Below, in pieces: positions 46,690-59,195 of a stretch of 64,000 bases of DNA. How positions within the stretch are numbered: the stretch's first letter is position 1; every line of letters starts with the position of its first letter. The notes under the pieces were generated by a model. The model was not told where the DNA came from and searched no databases. It saw only the letters and a list, made by a program, of their open reading frames with translations. The stretch is from contig NC_088872.1 of the NCBI RefSeq assembly GCF_032884065.1, positions 32,646,917-32,710,916 on the forward strand, read 5' to 3'. The position numbers were made by a program, and so were the translations under genes. Source of the DNA: Artemia franciscana. Its lineage: Eukaryota; Arthropoda; Branchiopoda; Anostraca; Artemiidae.

Positions 46690-49290
46690 AAATGAATTTT
46701 GGACCCCTCTTGACTATATGGTCACTCAGGTCCTCTCTCTATATTCTTCAAGTATTTCCTTGCTATGCTGGAAATTCAATTATTCCCAGCGTCTTTAATT
46801 ACATCCTCTTCTCACATTCAATTTTTTCCAAGAATTGCACTACTAAGAGTATGACTGTTGTATTTAGTTCATCACTTAAGAAACCACCAAGAAGTAAATT
46901 CACTGAAATGTTTTCCTTTTGTTCCTTGAAGAATGATTCTGTGTCTTCTCTGATGCATATAATGATCAAACTCAATTAAAATATGTTCAACTGTCTCTTC
47001 ACTGTCACAATGATCATGGATATTATCCTCTCCATAAAATCTTGCGAGATATGAATGAGTACCTGCATGTCTGAACCTTAGACAAAGAGTTATGGTTCTT
47101 CTCTTTGGGTCAGATTCCTGTAAAGTTTCAGTTCTGACTTTGTTCTTGTTTTTCATGTTGTAAACCAATTTCCAGTGAGGTTATGATTTTCTTCAAAGTA
47201 GTAGGCTATTGTTGCTGCTTTTTTATAACCTCTTCAATCATCATAATCTGAATTGGAGTTTAACAACATGTAAAGGGGTCACCCATAGTGGTGCCATCTT
47301 TTGCAGCTCTGTCAGCTATTTCATTTAAATGTATATCAACATGAGCTGGAACCCACTGTAAAACGATTCCTTGACCTGTGGGTATTGTGACTAATTTCTT
47401 GTAGCAACTGGCCACATCCCTTGACTGTATCCCACCTCTACTTATGTTGGTGATAGCTTCTAGTGCACTCTTTGAATAAGAGCAAATCAATACTTTAGTA
47501 TATTCTTTCAGATTTTCTTTTACATATATCACTGCTTTCTTTATTGCTATCACTTCAGCTTAAAAGATCAACACTTGTTTGGGTAACTTACACTGTGCTG
47601 TAATTTTCTTTTTTGGTATAAAAAATTGCATTCTCCCTTCTACAAAGTGGACAAGGACATGATAGAGAAAGTAGAGAGGAGAGCAACAAAGATAGTAGAC
47701 GGATGCCAACATCTTCCTTACCCAATGAGACTGCAAACTCTGAACTTATGCAGTATGACTTACCAAAGAAAAAGGGGTGACATGATTAACACTTACAAAT
47801 TGATTCACAACAATCCAATTCATGGTCTCTTCTTCATCGATTTATCACAGCAGACAAGGGGTCATTCTAAGAAGCTCATAAAGGTCAACGCTCAGAGGAG
47901 GGAATGCCATCACTTCCTAACCAAATGGATAGTAGACCAGTGGAACTCCCTGAGCAATCATACTGTATCCAGTAAGACTGTCAAAGAATTCAAAGTCTCA
48001 CTTGACAAGGAGTGGAGCAATAAGGAATGGAGACTGGAATTGAACACCTTGGAGTCCCAGACCAGAAAATAAACCCTAGTCAATAAAACCAACTCAATAT
48101 TCAAAACAATTCCAAATCGATCCACATGGCGATTTTTGAAGAAATGCTGAGCAATGCTACAGGATGGAAAATCCTTCAATTGCCCCAAGTTGCAATTTAA
48201 GGTAAATGCAGCTCCAACTGGACTGTAGTCATCTACTTTGGATTCATCTGTGTAAATATCAAGGAAATCGCTAAATGCTTCTTCAATCAGCAACTTGAAG
48301 CTAGTGGTGAATTCTAAATTCCCTTTTTTCTCCATGACCATTGAGCATTTTATTTTGTAACACTCCCATGGTGAGGGTAACTCCATGTCTGGAACACATA
48401 ACATTTCTGTGATCTTTAGTTCTAGGTCAAATTGAGTGCATATTTGAATGGATCTTTCAAGGAAGTTTAATTGGTTCTGCTTTCTGTATTTGTTTGCAGT
48501 TGCATGCAGACCTTGTTTTACAATCCTTGATTTCACTGGATTTGTTTCCTCTGTCTCCCATACTTGTGCTAAATATTTTAGTGTACCAGTGTTCCTTCTA
48601 GTTTTGAGGTCTTCTAGGCCACTTTCCTGACAACATAAATGAAACTGGGGTTGTTTTCCTAGCTCAAATGTAATCCTCAATGCTGTATTTTGCATAATGT
48701 TTAGCTTTTTAAGGGATGATTGATTTGCAGGGTGATACATAACTGCTGCATATTCTATATTTGACCTGATATATGTAGCATAAAACTTAATTAGAAAGTC
48801 AGCTTTGCTTCCCTATGTGATGGCTGTTAATGTCTTCATTATGTTGATTCTCTCCTAATACAGGCTGCTATAATGCTTTCAATGTGTAAATTCCAATTCA
48901 AATGTTTTTCTATTATGCATCCCAGAAACTTTATTTGGTCCACAAATCTGATGGGCATTCTGTTTAGGGTTAAAGATGGCACTTCTATAGATTTTTTTTT
49001 TCTTGTGATAAGTATAGCTTTTGTTTTGTGAGCCAAAAAGCTTAAATCAATGTCACTTGTATAAATTTCAAGCTGTTTAAGAACAGATTTTATTACTGGC
49101 ACAACTTCTTCAATTGTTCTTCCAACTGCCCACAGGTTATTATCATCTGCAAAAATGCTTGCACTAGAATCACCATCATCTAAAGGTATGTTATGTTCAC
49201 CCAGATTATAATAATCTGAACCCAATTCTGATACCTGAGGGACTCCTCTTCTTCTTTTGGTGAATTAGCTGGAGATATTGTTTCCCACCC
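46690..49290 (-). mobile_element. Jockey-like LINE with RNase H, 5' truncated, interrupted
   Basis: Reading leftwards: RT fingers/palm end with FADDNNLWAVGR (49225-48839), then the thumb/connection (MYHPANQSSLKKLN, 48740 onwards). RNase H begins with IYTDESK (first catalytic Asp), followed by an inserted element (about 47625-48150). RNase H resumes with AEVIAIKKAV, CSYSKSALEAI and WVPAHVDIHLNEIADRAAKDG, and a C-terminal domain (EETVEHILIEF) ends near 46801. In CSYSKS the usual catalytic Asp is Tyr, and there are stops and frameshifts, so it is inactive. RT followed by RNase H places it in the jockey/I/R1-like groups. Confidence 0.85.
47625..48150 (+). mobile_element. CR1-like LINE 3' fragment inserted in the jockey-like LINE
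   Basis: A 148-codon frame (47626-48072) reads SPFYKVDKDMIEKVERRATKIVDG, RGDMINTYKLIH, TRGHSKKLIKVNAQR and WIVDQWNSLSNHTV. This is the C-terminal region that follows RT in CR1/L2-type LINEs without RNase H. It ends in TAA at 48070 plus a short AT-rich 3' tail. The open frame is intact, so it inserted later than the surrounding, broken LINE. 5' truncation is typical of retrotransposition. Confidence 0.8.
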
Positions 49291-49389
49291 TAACATCCAC
49301 TTCACAATCTTCTATATAATTTTTTGTAAACATTAGCATTCTTCCATGGATCCTCACCTTAACCAGTCCTAGTAATATCTATCTGTGGG

Positions 49390-49973
49390 TAAAATTATAG
49401 CAAATTGTACAGCTGGCTTTCATATTAAGTGAATATACCACTTGATGCCTTTTTTTTTGTGCTCTTTATGAATATAATAATCACTTCTATGTTAAATATA
49501 AGCAGTTTTTAACCTAGCCTAACCTAACATAATGTAACCTTGTTATAAATAATTGTAGCACTGAGAAAATGTAGCATTATTTTTTCAAAAATGATGGAAA
49601 AGATGGTGCTGAGAAAATGTAGTATTATTTTGCAGAAAATGAGTGATAAGTCATACCCTAATTGAAAATTCGTTATTTTGAAGAGCTCAAAAGGTGCTTA
49701 AGTTTGAATTTGCAATTGAAGCAATTATTATATTTGTAAAGAACATAAAAACATGCATCAGTGGTAGGCTATGTTCACTTTATTGGTAAGTCAGTTATAT
49801 GAACTGTCATAATTTTTTGAAAATTTCTAATTTTTAAGAGCTAAAAAAGTGCATAAATCTCAATTTAAGGTAGAAGCAATTATTATATTTGTAAAGAGCA
49901 TAAAAAAAGGCATCAAGTGACATATTCACTTTATATGAAAGCCAGTTATACAATTTGCTATAATTTTACATGT
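49390..49973. mobile_element. Foldback MITE with terminal inverted repeats of about 85 bp
   Basis: 49391-49476 (GTAAAATTATAGCAAATTGT onwards) is matched in reverse complement by 49887-49973, with about seven differences. A third diverged arm-like copy lies at 49725-49810. There is no coding sequence. The flanks do not show an obvious target duplication, so the superfamily is unknown. Confidence 0.65.
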
Positions 49974-50007
49974 CTGTATACAAAATTATCAAATGCACCA
50001 TCAATAT

Positions 50008-50370
50008 ACAGCCCCTTGTGCAGATATGGTGTTTCCCCAACTAGTTAAAAACCACCCTAGAGAATGGGTAGAAGTGCTGTTAGAAATGATAAATATTGCC
50101 TGGAAGAGTGGATGTTTCCAATAAGTATGGAAGGCAGGACTAGCAGTGATTATTCCTAAACCAGGTGAAGACATTTCAAAGATCGAAAATCAAAGATTTT
50201 TTACTTTATTACCTGTAGGCAAAGTTTATGAAAGACTTGTAAAGAAAAGGTTAAACTGGGAAGTGGAAAAAAGAAATATACTTAAAGATGTGCAGAGTGG
50301 GTTTAGGAGAAGCGAGAATACTATAGATAACCTGGTTTATTTCCAAAGTGATGCTGTCTATACTTTATAA
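50008..50370 (+). mobile_element. Jockey-like LINE RT fragment
   Basis: One frame from about 50008 reads FPQLVKNHPREWVEVLLEMI, a stop at 50118, then VIIPKPGEDISKIEN and FFTLLPVGKVYERLVKKRL..GFRRSENTIDNLVYFQ: RT blocks 0-3 of a jockey-like LINE. It stops before the palm motif. The missing downstream blocks are the ones present, in opposite orientation, in the LINE at 46.7-49.3 kb. Confidence 0.8.
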
Positions 50371-51046
50371 AATGGATTTCAGCTCTTTGACATATTCAAA
50401 TTTTCAGTTTCAAAGTGCCAAGTCCAGAAAATTGATTTGCTTTCAGTGTTGCCAGATCGGAAGGAAATAATTATACTTCCTTGAGCACAAGATTATGCCT
50501 TTTTGGACAGATTTATGCTACGCTTCTATATTTTCCCAGGTTTCACGAAAAAGTTGATCAGTTAAGACAAGTCGAATTCTGTCTCATCTTAATAAAGGTT
50601 TTGAATAGAATATAATCTGATAATATTAGCCTAATGATTTATTCTTAACCCACTAAGGGAACAAAAGTGGGGTATAAACAAAAAAGGCAAAGAAAAAGGT
50701 AAAATAGCATAGAAAATAAGTAAAAAGGCTTTTTTTATGTCCAGGGGAAGGATCTTGGCTCACAATTTGGCTCACGTTTTTCGTCTTTTTTCGCAAGTCG
50801 TCTTTCTTCTCGAAGCGGTTGGTGGCATTTGAAAAACATAGTGTCTTTTATCATCATGTTTTACTTCAGATACATTAAAAAAAGGAAAAAATGCGGTTTA
50901 TATTCAATGATCTTTATCATCTTCGCTTTCGGATTCGACTTCTTGTCCAGGGGGTGGGTGGCTGCGTAGAGGTTCTCGGAATTGTGGAGCTTAATCTGAT
51001 TGTCTGTAGAGACATATTTGTAGCAAACTGTATCTTTTGTTCTTAG
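50371..51046. other. Non-coding stretch, nothing recognised
   Basis: AT-rich, no repeats or coding features identified. Confidence 0.4.
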
Positions 51047-51960
51047 TCATGATTTTGTGACAAGCACGGGTTCAATACTTTCTTTCTTCAATCTATTCCG
51101 CTTTTTTGTCTTGACATCACTGACCCAAGGAAAATTCTTTCTCAAAGAGTCTGCGTTCGAATGTGGTAAGGAGAGCACCCTCCCGGCGAGTTCTGCCAGA
51201 TCTGGGAAAACTCTTTCGTTGGTAATGTTTCTCATTTCGCGTGTTTTATCCACATCAAATCTGTAGTAACTTTGCTCATATCTATCTTTTCGGAGTCACT
51301 AAAAGCATATGGCAGCTTGCGCCACTGGGAGTCAATATCTGTGAGTTTTGGCATGAGACTTGGAAATCGGTTCACTACGACAGCTAGTGATGGAATACTG
51401 GTTGTTTCAGGCCATCTTGGGATTTACAAACTGAAGGGACTTCAAAAAAGGATCATCGTGCGAGAATCGCTTGAGCGTCTGTGTCGCTGCGGTAATGTAG
51501 AAACCTAAACACTTTTTTTGGAAAGTGCTCACGTCCTCAGAGGTTATTTTACCACTCTGAACTGATGTCAAAAGATATTGGGCACACTCATCTCCTAAAA
51601 ATACGTCTTCTAATGATCGGAAATGACTCGGGTTTGACGGATTGATCTTTGTAGAGTCTCTTAGAAACCTTCCTTTGATGAAGTTGCTACATAGAGTCTT
51701 GATGAACTTTTCACACTCAGACAGCAAATCTCTAATTAGAATCTTTGCCGATTGGAACCAGGCGTTGAAGGAGTTGAAGTCGTTGATAGCATACTTAATA
51801 ATAAGCAAATACGCTTTCGTGAACGGGTTTTTCATTTCTAACAAGATTTTGTCTGCAGCAAGTTGGCGGTCTTCTGCTGAAGCTAGCATGAAAAACTGTT
51901 CACGAGCCCTCCAAAGATCGAGAAGTCTCGCAATGCACTGGTGAGCTGTGTTGACCTAAC
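51047..51960 (-). pseudogene. hAT-type transposase C-terminal region, degraded
   Basis: 51960-51407 encodes VNTAHQCIARLLDLW, LASAEDRQLAADKILLEM and a helical region to FLKSLQFVNPKMA. After a stop and frameshifts, 51400-51250 gives LAVVVNRFPSLMPKL and DSQWRKLPYAFSDS. 51253-51047 gives FPDLAELAGRVLSLPHSNADS and VKTKKRNRL, the hAT dimerisation motif. The usual S-E-R-x-F-S after NADS reads LRKNFPW, so the hallmark is damaged. It could be a transposon relic or a decayed copy of a domesticated hAT gene. No terminal repeats were found. Confidence 0.75.
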
Positions 51961-53010
51961 ACGGAACGCCGCAATATCCTCACAGAAGTAACCCTGAGCC
52001 TACTTCGATCGGCAATGTAGCTCTCACCACAAGTTCGTTTCCAGAGACTATGTTCAGCTCATGAAAAGGCTTCCAATTTTATCTTTATTATCTCCTGTGA
52101 TCTTGATGTTGTGCTGGGGCTCCACCTTTACCTCACCTAGTTAATGGTCAGCAGCAGGCTGACCATACACTCCGAGGAAAAATTGCAGAATTTCAGATAG
52201 CCGTTCACTCAGAGTAACACAAGTTTGAGGAACTGGCTGACAGCCATCCAGAGATTGTCAAAACAGGGATGTTTCCTAAGTGGCACTAAGGATCCTTTAA
52301 GCTAGCATTTGTCTTTGGGGAAAGACTTGCAATTCATGAAGCGTCTACCAAAAACTAGAATCCCTAACTGTAACTAGCCATCAGTGATAGATTTTGGTAG
52401 ATTAGAAAACAATATCTGATCAGCATAAGCTTTTCACAAAATCTTTTGGAGTTTCGGCGATAGTTTGGTGTCTAGCTGGTGTGTAGTAGCTATCAACCAG
52501 TTCTTGAACCATGAACCATTGCCTATGGTTGAGAGGGCTAGGTCTAATTGCACAGCAAAATTCTCTCACCGTTCACCAACAACAACAACATCATGAAACC
52601 CCTCTAAATCTCAAAATTTCATCTAACAATCATCTTCACCAATCCAATCCAACCAATCACCCCATATCTTTAATTTCAAATATCTTGCATGTACTTTTCT
52701 TTGCCATAGACCATAGACCACAGGATCAGAACAAAAAAAAAATACCAGATGGTTCGTAGTATGTGGTTGTGCCGAAAATTTTACTTTAGTTTGGTCGGAA
52801 AATTCGATAATCCATCTTTGGTGTCCGTTTTATTAATGTGACGTTATGAGTTGTTCTACGTCGTCTTAGGTTATGCTATCTTAAGGAGGATTATGCTTGG
52901 ATGCTTTTGGTTCCTAATTATGTTACATTCCGCATAATTATGCTACGTCTGGCAACACTGTTGGCTTTTAGTCTTTTTTCTACCATCCTGGCAAATTTGA
53001 ACCAATGCTG
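51961..53010. other. Non-coding stretch, possible hAT upstream remains
   Basis: The part adjoining 51960 may be further hAT sequence but gives no convincing peptide. The remainder shows nothing recognisable. Confidence 0.35.
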
Positions 53011-53014
53011 TGAG

Positions 53015-53245
53015 CTAAGACAGTCCACTCAACTCCCAATCGAAGGAGCCCTTTTTGAAGTTTTTACGGCAATGCTTTCTATAAAGACCTTATATGCCCC
53101 TAGAACATAACTTACAAACTTTGCCCTGAGGGCTGTGGGAGGTAGGATTTCGTCCTCAAAGATAAAATCTCCAGATCTTTCAATCTCGTTGAACAAAATC
53201 ACTATCCCAAAATTCTGATTGGATTTGTTTAGAGAAATGAAGACG
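53015..53245 (+). repeat. Dispersed family B copy
   Basis: Carries 'CAACTCCCAATCGAAGGAGCC', 'TTTCTATAAAGACCTTATATG', 'TTGCCCTGAGGGCTGTGGG' and 'TCGTTGAACAAAATC' in the same order as one unit of the 11.9-15.1 kb array. Confidence 0.7.
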
Positions 53246-54650
53246 GACGTATCTCGAAGACTTTATCAATTTATGTTTAGTTCTTTAATTGCTATAGTTT
53301 CATTATGTGTTAATTATTAGAAAAACGTGGCTGTTTCAACATTTCACATTAAAACTGAAGTGTTCGGCTACAATTTTGATTTTAAAGACAATTTCAATAT
53401 TCAGTTAAAATAGGTCGATCAGCAGTAGTTTTTTGTGCAATTTCATTAGAAAAAATATATATTTACTATGAAATTTGGGTTGTTAATGAGAAGATTTTTG
53501 ATCATATGGATCGAAAATCTCAATATTTTTTTTGGTCTCCTAAAATGCTAAAACTGTTTTAACTAACATTCAATAGATACCCTTGAATTTAGAAAAAACT
53601 TGATCAAACATTCAATCAAAATAATCTTTTAAGGCAGCGTTGTAACTATAAGCGTATTTAAATAAGTATATGTCTAGATCATTCTTAGAAACAAATACGT
53701 TTTGTTGTCGTAAGACTAAGCTTTAGACGTCTCAAATCGATAAAAACAAATTGGTTTCGAAAATTCATTGCCTTTACTTAGGTCCCAGTGGCACTGGAAC
53801 CTAACCAGCGAAAAAAAGAATTTTTATGCGTGTGGAATTTTTCTCAGGTTAATCTGTCCTCATTGTAAAGTTTACATAACCTGACTGTAATTAATGGACC
53901 AACTACCGTTGCTTTCCCATACCATATGCACATAGGCAGGACCGGATAAAGGTAGAGACCAAGCAAGCAGTCCTGAGCGCCGTGGCAGGAGATGCCGTAA
54001 GCAAACTTTTTTAAGGCGATTGCGGTAGTCACTTGCTAGTTTACACAAAGATTTTCGCAGAGGTTATTGACAACACTTGCTAGTTTACACTAAGATTTTC
54101 GCAGAGGGAGGGAAGAAAGGTAGTTGATTTCATCCCGAGAGCAATCAATCCTACGAACTTTCCTATAGGTAAGATATGAGTTACTTAGACTTCCTTCTTT
54201 ACCGAGCTTGAAAAGGTTTGAAGCCATTAGTTTACAACCTTAAGTACTAAGTAAATAAGCAGAGTTTGTTTAAGGCCCGAGAAAATCATTTTAGCTTAGT
54301 ATCTTTCATATATCATGATTTATAAAGTGTTAACAAATTTGTAGAAATTTGCTGTAAGTTTGAAAAAAAGGTACAATGAATGGCTTTAAATCCTTATAAT
54401 TGTGCTTCAAAAGCTAAAGTCAAAGAAGAGCAGCCTCAAACCAAAACTAAGGGCAAAATTGTTTTTTCTCAAAGCTAAGTAGACCTGTTTTTTAGGCAAT
54501 CTGCAATCTACTTGGACGATATTTGGCAAAATTGGGTATATTTTATCAGAAAATCGTACACCGTGGAAACTATTGTATTTGCAGCCAACAATCGATCTGA
54601 CATGCGCAAAATCGCCTGTATGTAAGTCTTGAATTAGTCAAAATTGTAGT
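53246..54650. other. Non-coding stretch, nothing recognised
   Basis: No gene or repeat family identified, apart from a 28-bp near-duplicate 'ACACTTGCTAGTTTACACTA' / 'TCACTTGCTAGTTTACACAA' with 'AAGATTTTCGCAGAGG' (54029-54107). Confidence 0.4.
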
Positions 54651-54794
54651 AAATCAAACAATTCACAGTAAAGATCTTTAAGTAACGAGCAATACTAATC
54701 AGGGTCAGGCTGTTACTAACCGAAACTCTAAAAACGAAATTCTTATAACAAAATTTGTATCAAAGAACTGGGTTTTTATTTGTGATTACGAACA

Positions 54795-54828
<34 letters not shown>

Positions 54829-55160
54829 AGCATAATGTTATGCATCAAAAACTACTAGTCTGGAATTGCTAGTCAGAAATCAAAATTACTCCATTTTCGA
54901 AAAAGGGACAGCGGCAGAACACTCCCCAGGGGTCAACAGTCAAAATGAAATTGTCACCGTCATATTCAGCATATCAGACAAGGTTATTGCGGAGCATTTA
55001 AGCACATAATTAAGAAATCAAAAGCATTTTTCTATGAAGAAAGATCACGAATGCTTGTTCATTTTTCCCCAGAGGTGATTGCATTAAACCAATTCTAGAA
55101 AATCGAGAGAAGGCTCATTCGAACAGAAATTAAGTTTTAGCGGGCATTTTAAGGAAAAGG
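54650..55160 (+). repeat. Diverged family C copy
   Basis: Blocks 'TTCACAGTAAAG', 'TTACTAACCGAAACTCTAAA', 'CATATTCAGCATATCAGA', 'GAAAGATCACGAATGC' and 'CCAGAGGTGATTGCAT' follow family C order. A run of about 26 A lies at 54798-54824. Confidence 0.5.
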
Positions 55161-55289
55161 AGATTCGACTACATTCAAGTTGTATTTTCAGCCTTCTTTG
55201 GCGTAAAACAATTTTGACCAAAAGGGTGCCAAAAATCTACCGGCTGGTAAAGAGGGAAGCCTAACAAAAACAAATTCAAATTATATAGC

Positions 55290-55511
55290 CTAATTATCCA
55301 CTGGAAATCCCTTAATACTTCTATAGAGGCCTCTTTCATCTTGTACTTTAACTTTGACTTCAAACTCCTCATTATCAATATTTAGCCTTTCAAATTTGTG
55401 TTCTACGTTTATTACCAGCGTTATTATGCTCCAACAATCAAATATCCTGCGTTGCAAAGTCTCAGGACATTTATACATTAGTTGCAATTTGAATATTCCC
55501 TTTTCTTTCAA
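55290..55511 (-). CDS. Unrecognised small open frame (73 codons)
   Basis: The translation is mixed polar/hydrophobic and protein-like (YKCPETLQRRIFDCW, then KFERLNIDNEEFEVKVKV, ending IKGFPVDN). I do not recognise a family. There is no clear splice or poly(A) context. It could be a remnant of a mobile element or chance. Listed because it is less biased in composition than neighbouring frames. Confidence 0.2.
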   Translation of the reverse strand: MKEKGIFKLQLMYKCPETLQRRIFDCWSIITLVINVEHKFERLNIDNEEFEVKVKVQDERGLYRSIKGFPVDN

Positions 55512-57532
55512 TCATATTTTCTTAGAATCAGGGTTGTTTTAGTTTCTCTTTAATCCAAAATAAACTCTGTTTTCTTCATTTGAAAGGATAATTTAATTAG
55601 ATAATTAAAGGCGACGTTATCCCAAGAAGTAGTTTGATGGTTAGCGTCATGAATGCAGATAAAACGGTAAAATTCTTATAATTTGAGCTGCATTGGAACT
55701 ATTTTGACATCTTATTATACTTTCACATTTTTTTTAATTTAAAAAAGATTTTAATTGGCCAGTTAATGCAGCTTGTAAACTCCGCCCAGAAACTCCATTG
55801 TGTCAAAAGCTAAGCCGTTCGGATCTAATTGGAACTCACAAAAGACAGTTCTGGCCTTTTGTCATCGATAGTAACAACAAAAAACAAAAAAAAAACGAAC
55901 TCCTTCATGATGGATATCCCATAAACATGGTTTTACTCAATGATCCAGAAATCTGATATGTTTGTGTCCACCAAACTTTTCTGGAATAATTTAATTGGTG
56001 GCGGGAATTAGCTTGATTTGAATTACTTCAAACGGGCAAATAAGGGCACGGAGCAACTTAGTCTAACGACGTACCATCCCTATATTGAGCAGGAATTTTT
56101 GCAATTTGAGCAACTTCGACGTACAACTTTTTTTTTTTTAATTTCCTATTCAAATATCCCCCAGCTAACATAAAATTTCTAAGCCTCATGCGTAGGAAGG
56201 TTTATTCTATTGCTTATAATTTGGTGGGCCAAAGTTGAACACTTATGAAAACAGATCACGTCACCTTGATTTGTTCAGGTTTCTTTACAGTGTGTAAACT
56301 ACTTGCATAAACTTTTAAGCAAACAAGGAGAAGACCTTGAAGGTCTGCCAAGCTTAAACTAGAATCACAAAATTAGTTCAGGAGCTACTGTTTCATAAAC
56401 ATTTTGTGCAGTTCCCTATCTATGACCAAAAAAAATATTACCAATTGTCGCACAGAATTTAATTTTCATTGAGAAAAAAGTGTCAAGTTAAAAAAAAGAG
56501 CTTTGAATTCAGTTATTTTACGCTTTGCCCTCAAGCGTTTCAGTTTCATTAGATAAAATTTTGCCTAATATTTTTTTTTCACAGACTAAACAGAGTCTTC
56601 AATTTAACAATTAGAAGAATTTCTTAGTTTTTCCTAAATTTACCTACTCGTAGAATTTTTTTAAATTACTGAATACGATAAGAACGACTTTTTTTCTGTT
56701 CTGTTGCAACTGTTTACAAAAAGAAGGCTGGTAAACCGGATTTATACTTCATGTCCATGCTTTACTACATGCAGTGCATAGTTTTGAAAAGTCTATACTC
56801 TTTTAAGAGTTGCCAACAACTTTGCTAAGGCTGAGTATAAGGTCGGCTCTCTATCAACTTACGAGGCAATGCTGTCTCTAGAAAACTGATCTCTATGGTA
56901 TGGACTACCCATTCATGGAGCAGGTAATTACCTGATTGATATGGCTTAATTCATGTGGCACATCTTCAAGAAATTGGTTGTGTCACTAATCTTACTAGAT
57001 GAAACAAAACCTACACAAAAAAAAAAAAATTCTAATCAATCTTTCACTCATCTAAATAACATTTATATAGACATTCAATTGAAGATAAAGCAGATTTATT
57101 ACTCATTTTAAATCTTCCGCAATATAACTCACAGTACCAAATTTCCTAATAGGAGTTACAAGCTGCATATAGCTAAGTTATTAAAAAAATGTCAAAATCC
57201 ATTGCAAGTATATTCTAAACGAATAAGTAATAATACAACGAGAGAGCCAAAAAAAGGAGAGATTTTAGATTTATACATTCAAAATATTTGTCAGCTTATC
57301 TGAAGTTGGAGCTAAAACGAAAGAAAAATGAAAAGTAAAAAAGAATCCAGTAGGTCATGAAAGATTCTTGACTTCTAAGTTTGCTCTGGAGATATATCGG
57401 CATTGAACACTATGGGTAACTGTAGCCATTGAAAATAACTAAGCCTGATGTAAAATTTCAAATAATATTTTAAACTGCAGAAAATCGCACAAGAATTTAA
57501 TTTAAACAGTATCACGAAAAAGTAGTTTGGAG
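55512..57532. other. Non-coding stretch; contains a possible poly(A) signal for the exon at 57.5 kb
   Basis: Nothing coding recognised. A minus-strand AATAAA at 57095-57100 lies about 440 nt downstream of the candidate stop codon at 57533. Confidence 0.35.
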
Positions 57533-57635
57533 CTACTGCTCCCTCTGACTATCTCTCGGCTTCATTACTTCAGGCAGATCTGGAGGGGAAGAAAGTGGTG
57601 TCACATCGGGTGCTTCAAATTCACCATTGGGCTCT
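57533..57635 (-). CDS. Candidate terminal coding exon of an unidentified host gene
   Basis: On the minus strand a T-rich tract ending TTTTAG at 57636 leads into one base plus 33 codons ([28 protein letters not shown]) and a TAG stop. The acceptor, pyrimidine tract, Pro/Ser/Glu-rich low-complexity tail and clean stop are what a last exon looks like. The upstream donor exon was not found and I do not recognise the protein. A chance match cannot be excluded. Confidence 0.4.
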
Positions 57636-57653
57636 CTAAAAACAAAAAAAAAG

Positions 57654-58305
<652 letters not shown>

Positions 58306-58309
58306 TTTC

Positions 58310-59195
58310 GCAATAGGAACGAATGTAAAATGTCCCTGGAGACACCAACTCCGAATGGGCTTAGCTCACGTGTGGTGCTCCACAAGGCACGAGAATTGCA
58401 CCGCTGTTGTTTTTAGCAGTTATAAACTTTCTAAGTGTTCTGTCCTTTCGAAGTTTGAGGACAGGTTTAAGAACGTAGATGACTTGTCAGTTCTTCAGAA
58501 GTATCTCACTGAAAACTCTGAGGCAGTTCCCCAATTCAGTGATGCAATTATGAGCAACTTAAAAGACCAATGCACTATCAACAGCCTTCAAATCAACGAA
58601 GATAAACCAAAATCCTTCCCTTTAATCCACTTAAGAGGGACTTTGTCAGTCCTCCTCCACCGTATCCTAGTGTATGGTCTGCTGTAATTCTCGGTGTTAC
58701 ATTTAGCGTTGACTACTCGTTTAGTACTACTGTTGATACAGTCACTAAAAAGGCAAATGGTGCGATGAGTACCCTTATCTTACTACGTCGTTTCAGTTTT
58801 TCTCTGTCCCCACTTAATACGGCTTATCTTACATACATCCGACCAATTCTTGAATATGCTTGCCCTGTATGGGGTCTTCAAGTCAACAACACAAGTTACC
58901 CAAGCGATCAACTTGAGTCACTACAAAAAAGAGCCTTTAAAGTTATTCTTTCAGACGCATATGTAAGTTAGGAATCGGCACCATTTGTCCTACAACTACC
59001 GTCCCTTCAGGAACGTCGTTTGGGCTTGATCTACAAATTTGGCCAATTTCTTCTAATTAAGAGAGATTCTATCACCAGTTATGAGGAATAAAATAAACAC
59101 AAGGTCAGCTAGCAAAGTGGGACTGGAACTGCCAACTCAAAGAACAAACCGTTTCACCAATTCCATTCGTTCTTTTTTAAATGTCAGTATTTAAC
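58310..59195 (+). mobile_element. LINE RT fragment (jockey/CR1-like), degraded
   Basis: Pieces read FEDRFKNVDDLSVLQKYL (palm, with VDD at the active site), SDAIMSNLKDQCTINSLQINEDK, AVILGVTFSVDYSF, KKANGAMSTLILLRRF and YLTYIRPILEYACPVWG, ending with LPSLQERRLGLIYKF. Block order matches the RT palm-to-thumb of a non-LTR element. Frameshifts separate the pieces, and the 5' half is absent. Confidence 0.82.

Noticed and set aside
47958-48200. C-terminal extension of the minus-strand LINE frame (HVDRFGIVLN onwards)
   Set aside because: It is the antisense of the inserted CR1-like fragment, not RNase H.
49512-49540. Interstitial arthropod-type telomere repeat (CCTAA)n
   Set aside because: Only about three imperfect units (CCTAGCCTAACCTAAC), within a MITE; too short to call.
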